DNA of 64,000 nt from Astropecten irregularis (lineage: Eukaryota; Echinodermata; Asteroidea; Paxillosida; Astropectinidae), in the NCBI GenBank assembly GCA_963971285.1, contig OZ020261.1, positions 3,038,001-3,102,000 on the forward strand, given 5' to 3'. Every line of letters starts with the position of its first letter. Positions within the stretch are counted from its first letter, which is position 1. A model generated the notes under the pieces. That model was not told the origin of the DNA. It saw only the letters and a program-made list of their open reading frames with translations, and did not search any database. Below, in pieces: positions 59,211-64,000 of the stretch. Both the position numbers and the translations under genes were made by a program.

Positions 59211-60141
59211 AATGTCTCCATGGCAGTCCCAGTCCCACTGGGCCAGCAGCGCATTTGTGTACCCTGTATGTGACTTTGTGTCTGTCATTGCACATGCAAG
59301 TACAGAAAATCCTTACTGAGTCCGTGCAAAAACGTCGACCAAACATCGCGCAAATAGAGCTACATGTAACCTACTGTACCTCGCAGTATTATTGTGTAAT
59401 GCATCGTGAATAGGGCTCCGCGCTAAAGCTTTTTATAGAATACGCCCTTTATATCGACAGCTACAGTTACCCGGATGTTCGGACAAATTTCACAACCTTT
59501 ACATGTATTTAAGTTAATTGGGCAACATGCGACTTGTTTGTCCGGACATCTGAATGTGACATCATATTTAGAGCATAGTGCCCTGCAATTTGGCTACTAG
59601 GCAAAGTCAGAATCATTTGTAAAAAGCAATGAGCACATGGTTGCCACCCCATATGACAGCATCCTGAGGCGCAATCGTTCACACCAATCAGAGGTGACAG
59701 GACCACGACGCTCTGCTACCCCTAAGCATGTCGATCAGCTTCAAGGATACACAGAAAATACACTGTACAAAAAAAAAACACCATCTAGCTCAGACCAAAA
59801 TCAGCTGAGGAAACCAAAATTACTCAAGCGACTGCTACCAGATCTGGGCTCGATTTCACGAAAGGCTAAGACAGATCGTAACATGCGTATCAATTTTAAT
59901 GGCTAAGCTAAGTGTGATGTCACAATGCTGATTACTATAGAAACTGGTACAACTCGACTATGAATCGCAACCCTTTGTGAAATCGACCAAAGGACGGGGT
60001 TGTCTGAAAGCCTACATACATGTATTACACCACAAATTTGGACAGTTACAATTACAGAGCCAACCAAAGTTCCTTAACCAGCTTATACACTACTGTACGT
60101 ATTGATATCCATTTCTTGTTTGTAAAATATGACAGACGTCT
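59211..60141. other. Non-coding DNA
   Basis: No supported feature. ORFs in this interval lack any domain. Confidence 0.35.
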
Positions 60142-60530
60142 AAAGCCCTGTCCGCACTGGACTTTTTTTGGGCAAAGTAACCGAGACGCTGGGTACTTTA
60201 CCCCTTTTAAGTCCAGTGCGGACGTCTCAGGAAGTCTACCTCTCAGTTACTTTGCCCGAGCCGCGCGGGTATTAATTCTACTGGCCAACTTCTGCCCGGG
60301 TAGAATACCCGAGACACTTTACCCAATACGAAAAGTCCAGTGCGGACAGTTTGAGTTGGGTATCCACATAGGGCTGGTATTGTCAGCTCGCTAATTCTTC
60401 CGTGCGTGCACGGTTAAGTTACCCGAGTCAAAAGTCCAAGTGCGGACACCGGTAATATTTGCCCATTTTTCATTTACCCATCGGCTAGGTAAAATACCCG
60501 AAAAAAAAAGTCCAGTGCGGACAGGGCTCT
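60142..60530. mobile_element. MITE-like element with GTCCGCACTGGACTTT ends
   Basis: The left end AAAGCCCTGTCCGCACTGGA and the right end (complement of TCCAGTGCGGACAGGGCTCT) match at all but one base, followed inward by T and A runs. Internally AAGTCCAGTGCGGAC recurs at about 60,209, 60,329 and (varied) 60,432, and ACTTTACCC/TACCCGAGACACTTTACCC motifs repeat. No ORF. Length ~390 bp. Confidence 0.82.
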
Positions 60531-60835
60531 AGTTTTGATGTTATAAATAACATCAAAACTATATACAGTGTATATGTTTCCCAAATGTCTTTTTTCTCTT
60601 GGTGCTTTTTTTGCTGTTTTTTTTCCTAATGGTTATTGTTGTATTCAATTAAATACAATATTCTGTATTTGTAAATACTTTTGCAAGCCAACAAAGAAAA
60701 CTTCCATATTGGACCAATAATTGAATGAATTAATGAATGAATATTCTCGTACTAATTGTAAGAGTAATTTGTCTTGAACACCTTCATAGGTTTTTGTTGT
60801 AGCAGCAGTTACACCCATGAAATAGAGCTCTATTC
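60531..60835. other. AT-rich non-coding DNA
   Basis: It starts with a near-perfect palindrome AGTTTTGATGTTATAAATAA / CATCAAAACT at 60,531-60,560. Nothing else supported. Confidence 0.4.
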
Positions 60836-60839
60836 TTAC

Positions 60840-61063
60840 CTCATGGCAAATTGTGTGGCTGTTTCTCTGACTTCTGGCTTTTCACTTTGAAGATCTGAAC
60901 TTGGTCCAGAAACTCTCTTCATGAATGCAGTCAATCTGAATCTTCTCAGCGATGCATCCCGCAGGCTTTGGTAATGGTAGTGTGCAACCTTGTCCAGATA
61001 GCTAGTCTGCCATAAATCACTATATCCCATTGCATCTGCCCTCGAATTGTGTTGCATCATGAG
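60840..61063 (-). CDS. Candidate host-gene exon, minus strand
   Basis: On the minus strand the segment is open throughout (75 codons), is preceded by a T-rich stretch and an AG (61,064-61,065), and ends at a near-consensus donor: ATGAG then GTAAGAAT (GT at 60,838-60,839). The peptide, including YSDLWQTSYLDKVAHYHYQS then LRRFRLTAFMKRVSGPSSDL and SEKPEVRETATQFAMR, has a composition unlike the transposon proteins here and no repeat copy elsewhere in the window. I do not recognise the family. It would be an internal exon ending in phase 2, or a first coding exon given the ATG pair at 61,055-61,060. Confidence 0.45.
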
Positions 61064-61400
61064 CTATCATTGGAAACAAGAAAAATCACTCTAATATATT
61101 TTGAAACAGTTGATCAAATTCACCATGTTGACAACTTAACATTCCTGCAGTTTTGGGGATTTTGTTTTTTCTTCAAATTTCAAATTCACCGCTTTTGGTC
61201 CAAATTTGACCCCCCATTTCAAACCCATTTTCATGAGTAATTTAGTCATACACTGACAGCGCCTATGGAAATCAACATATCGTGACGGCACCTGACTATT
61301 GCCAAACCATGGGCAAATAAAGTTAATTTTACACACGATAGAATAGGAAGGATTGATTCAAACGGGAAATTTTGGATGAAAACATCATCACTTAATTTTT
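61064..61400. other. Non-coding, possible intron
   Basis: It would lie upstream of the candidate exon. No further exon was recognised. Confidence 0.35.
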
Positions 61401-61600
61401 TTGAAAAGTGAACCAAACAAATTTGCTGGAGTGGGATCCGAACCTCCGACCTCCTGAATACCGCACATGCGCTCTTCCAACTGAGCTATCCCGCGCTACA
61501 TTGATGGTGTCCCCAATAGTCAATTATCTTTTGATACTCGCAGCAATGCTGCAACCTGAGAACAGTACATAAAAAAAAAAGAGGAAACCGCTTTTTCAAT
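61401..61600 (-). mobile_element. tRNA-derived SINE, copy 10, minus strand
   Basis: The tRNA-like body (complement of GGGATCCGAACCTCCGACCTC ... GAGCTATCCCGCGC) is diverged, with a head fragment truncated at an A run near 61,571. Confidence 0.78.
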
Positions 61601-61800
61601 ATTATAATAGTCATTTATTTTTCTTCGTTTGGCAGCAAGCCATGAAACCATGCACACACCACCACCACCATAGCTCAGTTGGTAGAGCGCCTGTACGGTA
61701 TTCAGGAGGTTGCCCGTTCGAATCCCGTTCCAGTCAATTTTTCTTAGTTCACTATTCAATTACTTAAAATTCAGTCAGTTTCCCTTATGGTTATTTGATG
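61601..61800 (+). mobile_element. tRNA-derived SINE, copy 11, joined to a minus-strand head fragment
   Basis: From about 61,622 to 61,665 the sequence is the complement of the head (CTTCGTTTGGCAG...CCATGAAACCATGCACACACC). It switches at ACCACCACCATAGC to a plus-strand body beginning at GCTCAGTTGGTAGAGCG, so this is an inverted junction. Confidence 0.78.
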
Positions 61801-62110
61801 ATTATATAAATTAAAAAAGCTGTATCCTCTTTGAGCGACCTCCCATGTACCGTTCTCGATGAAATGATCCTTGGGGTATGGCGGTGTGTGCGTGGTTTCA
61901 TGGCTCCTGACTGCCAAACGAACAAAGATAATTGAGTATTGGGGATACCACCAACATAGGGCTGGATGGCTCAGTTGGTAGAGTGCCTGTACACAGTATC
62001 AGGAGGTTGCTGGTTTGAATGTTTGAATTCCACTCTAGTCAATTTTTCTTTGTTCACTTTTCAATGACTTTAAATTCAGTCAGTTTCCCTCGTGGTTATT
62101 TTATGATCAC
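61801..62110 (+). mobile_element. tRNA-derived SINE, copy 12, plus strand, with head
   Basis: Head-to-tail after copy 11: AAATTAAAAAAGCTGTATCC head, body with GGCTCAGTTGGTAGAGTGCC, B-box region expanded by a small duplication (GGTTTGAATGTTTGAATTCC), then the usual tail to GTTATTTTATG. Confidence 0.82.
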
Positions 62111-62675
62111 TTATTTTTTGTTATGAATTACCCAACACAAGGGACTAGAGGGCCACTCAAGGGTGAGGGGTAAAGGAAATGAGAGAAAAAACAGGGCGAT
62201 TAGGAAGACCTGATTGCAAGAAAACTTAATCTTGGGATCGAACAGAATTTGTAACCTTAAACATATTGTACTGGCCAAGTACTGTTTTCTTTTTTTCCAT
62301 ATTTTAAATTCCTGCCTCAGGAATGACAGCGAATAAGAAGTCCATACTATTAAAAAAAATCAAGAGAAATAACTGACTGCTGCAAATTGCTCATCAACCA
62401 AAATAATCACCTGAAATAAATAAAATGCTTTGAAGTTACGAGGGCCTGATATTTTGATCCTAGCAGGATCTTTCTAAAAGGCTGACAAGAACACAGTAAC
62501 ATTTGCAAGTAAAGATACATAAATGCCAATGAGGAGATCAGAACAAAGAGGGCCTAAGTGAAATGGGAAATGGGGAAAGCCTGCAATAAGGCAGGGATAC
62601 AACAAAAAAGGACAGAGATGGGAAAGTGTGGTCATGGAAATGGGACAAAGGGATGTTTGGGTAGACAAGACCAAA
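62111..62675. other. Non-coding DNA
   Basis: No supported feature. Confidence 0.35.
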
Positions 62676-62679
62676 GATG

Positions 62680-63614
62680 GACACTAATCAAGGAGTGAAA
62701 ATACATGGACCTTATACTGCTGTCTCCATCCTCAGACAGAAGAAGAGAAGTCTGATGAACTGTAAGGTACGCATTGCCCCACAGTGCCCAGCATCATCGT
62801 GCAGACAGCGTAATACAGTTTCTACCAGCATCACTGGAACCACAAGGCGTTCTCCTTTGGTCCCATTTGGGTATTTCCAACGACGAAACAGGACCCCATT
62901 CTTGAGGTAAAGCTGATTCCAATGCTTCAACACTTTGAGGACTTCCTTCATCTCCGTAGCTCTCTCACTTCTGGTAGGTTTATGGTCCCTTTGCAGGTAG
63001 GGGATGACTTTCCGCAGGATAACATCTTCCTGCTAGAATTGCCTCAGCTGGGGAGTTGAATAACCGGGTAGACAACTGCTTTCTTCCGTCTCTGTTACTC
63101 TGATTTGTTGGCAACATGCCGGTTGGATGGCAGTGGTTCCCTTTACAATACCTAGGAATGTGCCGATGGCCCCACCGTATGGCCAAGAGCTCCAGCATGA
63201 ATGCCGAGTAGTTCTTCTTGTTCCTCTCAGCCTGACGGAGAGTCCACGAGGCATAGGCTATCAATGACTGGGATCCATCAGCAAGCTGTTGTGATAGCAG
63301 TGCTCCTAGTCCATTGGTGATGGCATCCGTATCCGTATCCGCTTTCTGACTACCATAATCAGGGATGCCCACTGACTGTTTCTCTCCTGGATGATGGTCT
63401 CCTCCAGCGGTTCTTGGATATGCTTACGTACCTCCTGGTGTTGAAATGGGGGATGGATCTATATCGTTGCTTGATGGGACGAGCGTCTTCAGTATCTATT
63501 TTATGTCTGACAGAGTTGAAGAAGCCCAAGTCATGGTCATGCTCTAATAGAGAAGCATGGAATTGCGCTTTCTGCTCCGAAGACAGATCTTCTTCGATGC
63601 CCACTACAAAGTAA
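62680..63614 (-). pseudogene. Ty3/Gypsy pol with large internal deletions, minus strand
   Basis: Order on the minus strand: an RT N-terminal piece (QKAQFHASLLEHDHDLGFFN, DTEDARPIKQRYRSIPHF; 63,604-63,380), a deletion removing all RT catalytic blocks, an RNase H piece (TDTDAITNGLGALLSQQLAD, SLIAYASWTLRQAERNKKNY, ELLAIRWGHRHIPRYC; 63,372-63,180), further degraded sequence, then the integrase zinc module (GVLFRRWKYPNGTKGERLVV, CLHDDAGHCGAMRTLQ; 62,900-62,740). In RNase H the expected T-D-A-S appears as T-D-A-I. Non-functional. It may be the same family as the plus-strand integrase at 6,974-8,798, but the two retained parts do not overlap. Confidence 0.8.
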
Positions 63615-63639
63615 CACCCTCAGTCTGTGCTGCCATGCA

Positions 63640-63900
63640 TCTAAGGCGCCGTCTCGAAATTGACTGCCCGTTTATTCGCGTTCTGTCTGCGTTCCGCACG
63701 GAGAGTCTGCAGTTGCCAAGGAGTCCGTGATTCTGCAGACTGGACGGGTGTGTGCTCTCAAGCACGGCGAGTTTAATGAGCTAGACCAGCCGTGTGCTTT
63801 TGTTAGCGCAACAATGATGCCAATGAATAAACATACCTTGAGAAGACCTCATGAATCCGTCCGGGCGGAACGCAGGAAGACGCACCATTGCAAAATTCTT
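63640..63900 (-). mobile_element. CpG-rich Harbinger-like repeat, copy 4, diverged
   Basis: It starts GGCGCCGTCTCGAAATTGAC directly after TAA (63,639-63,641 region). In reverse complement it reads AGCTCATTAAACTCG ... CCTTGGCAACTGCAGAC, matching the CAGCTCATTAACTCC...CCTTAGCAACGGCAGAC order of copy 2 at 53,185-53,270. The right end is unclear. Confidence 0.5.
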
Positions 63901-64000
63901 AAAGAGGATCTTCAATACTCAACAAACCTCGCTTTATTTGTTAGAACTATAATCATTAAATTACTTGACATGAGAAAAAAAAAATTATCTCACACTGAAC
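63901..64000. other. Non-coding window end
   Basis: Short AT-rich sequence, nothing supported. Confidence 0.4.

Overview
This is animal nuclear DNA and almost entirely a graveyard of transposable elements. I find no bacterial gene organisation and no confident complete host gene. The mix of DIRS and Ngaro tyrosine-recombinase retrotransposons, Ty3/Gypsy, RTE and Jockey-like retroposons, hAT and PIF/Harbinger DNA elements, a tRNA-derived SINE and frequent TACATGTA-type strings suggests a marine invertebrate genome (echinoderm, hemichordate, cephalochordate or lophotrochozoan). That placement is inference; the sequence alone does not fix the species.

Layout. 1-2.2 kb: a PIF/Harbinger transposase running off the left edge on the minus strand, an inverted array of 10-11 bp repeats, and a possible terminal exon. 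2.9-5.8 kb: SINEs, a 129 bp tandem repeat carrying nuclear-receptor-like half-sites, and the 3' end of a Jockey-like retroposon. 7.0-8.8 kb: a Ty3/Gypsy integrase whose tail became a coding minisatellite. 11.7-20.1 kb: a decayed DIRS copy followed by a structurally complete DIRS element with perfect inverted terminal repeats, an internal complementary region and open gag, RT-RNase H and tyrosine recombinase frames. 22-31.9 kb: RTE fragments and a Ty3/Gypsy element whose gag-protease block is inverted relative to pol. 32.1-34.9 kb: an unidentified zinc-finger-like ORF, a 49 bp tandem repeat and a Jockey-like RT.

34.9-47.8 kb: two related Ngaro-type elements arranged head to head (minus then plus). 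The left one has been hit by a SINE and two hAT-like elements, and a nearly intact RTE retroposon sits between the two with a 15 bp target-site duplication. 49.2-57.3 kb: an 8 kb segment bounded by ~130 bp inverted repeats, containing CpG-rich Harbinger-like repeats and a duplicated two-exon-like module. 57.3-64 kb: MITE-like inverted-repeat elements, more SINEs, one plausible host exon on the minus strand and a deleted minus-strand Ty3/Gypsy pol.

The genes do not form a pathway. What links them is nested insertion, and several target-site duplications allow insertion order to be read. The best preserved units, hence probably the youngest, are the DIRS element at 13,804-20,075 and the RTE element at 40,503-43,551.
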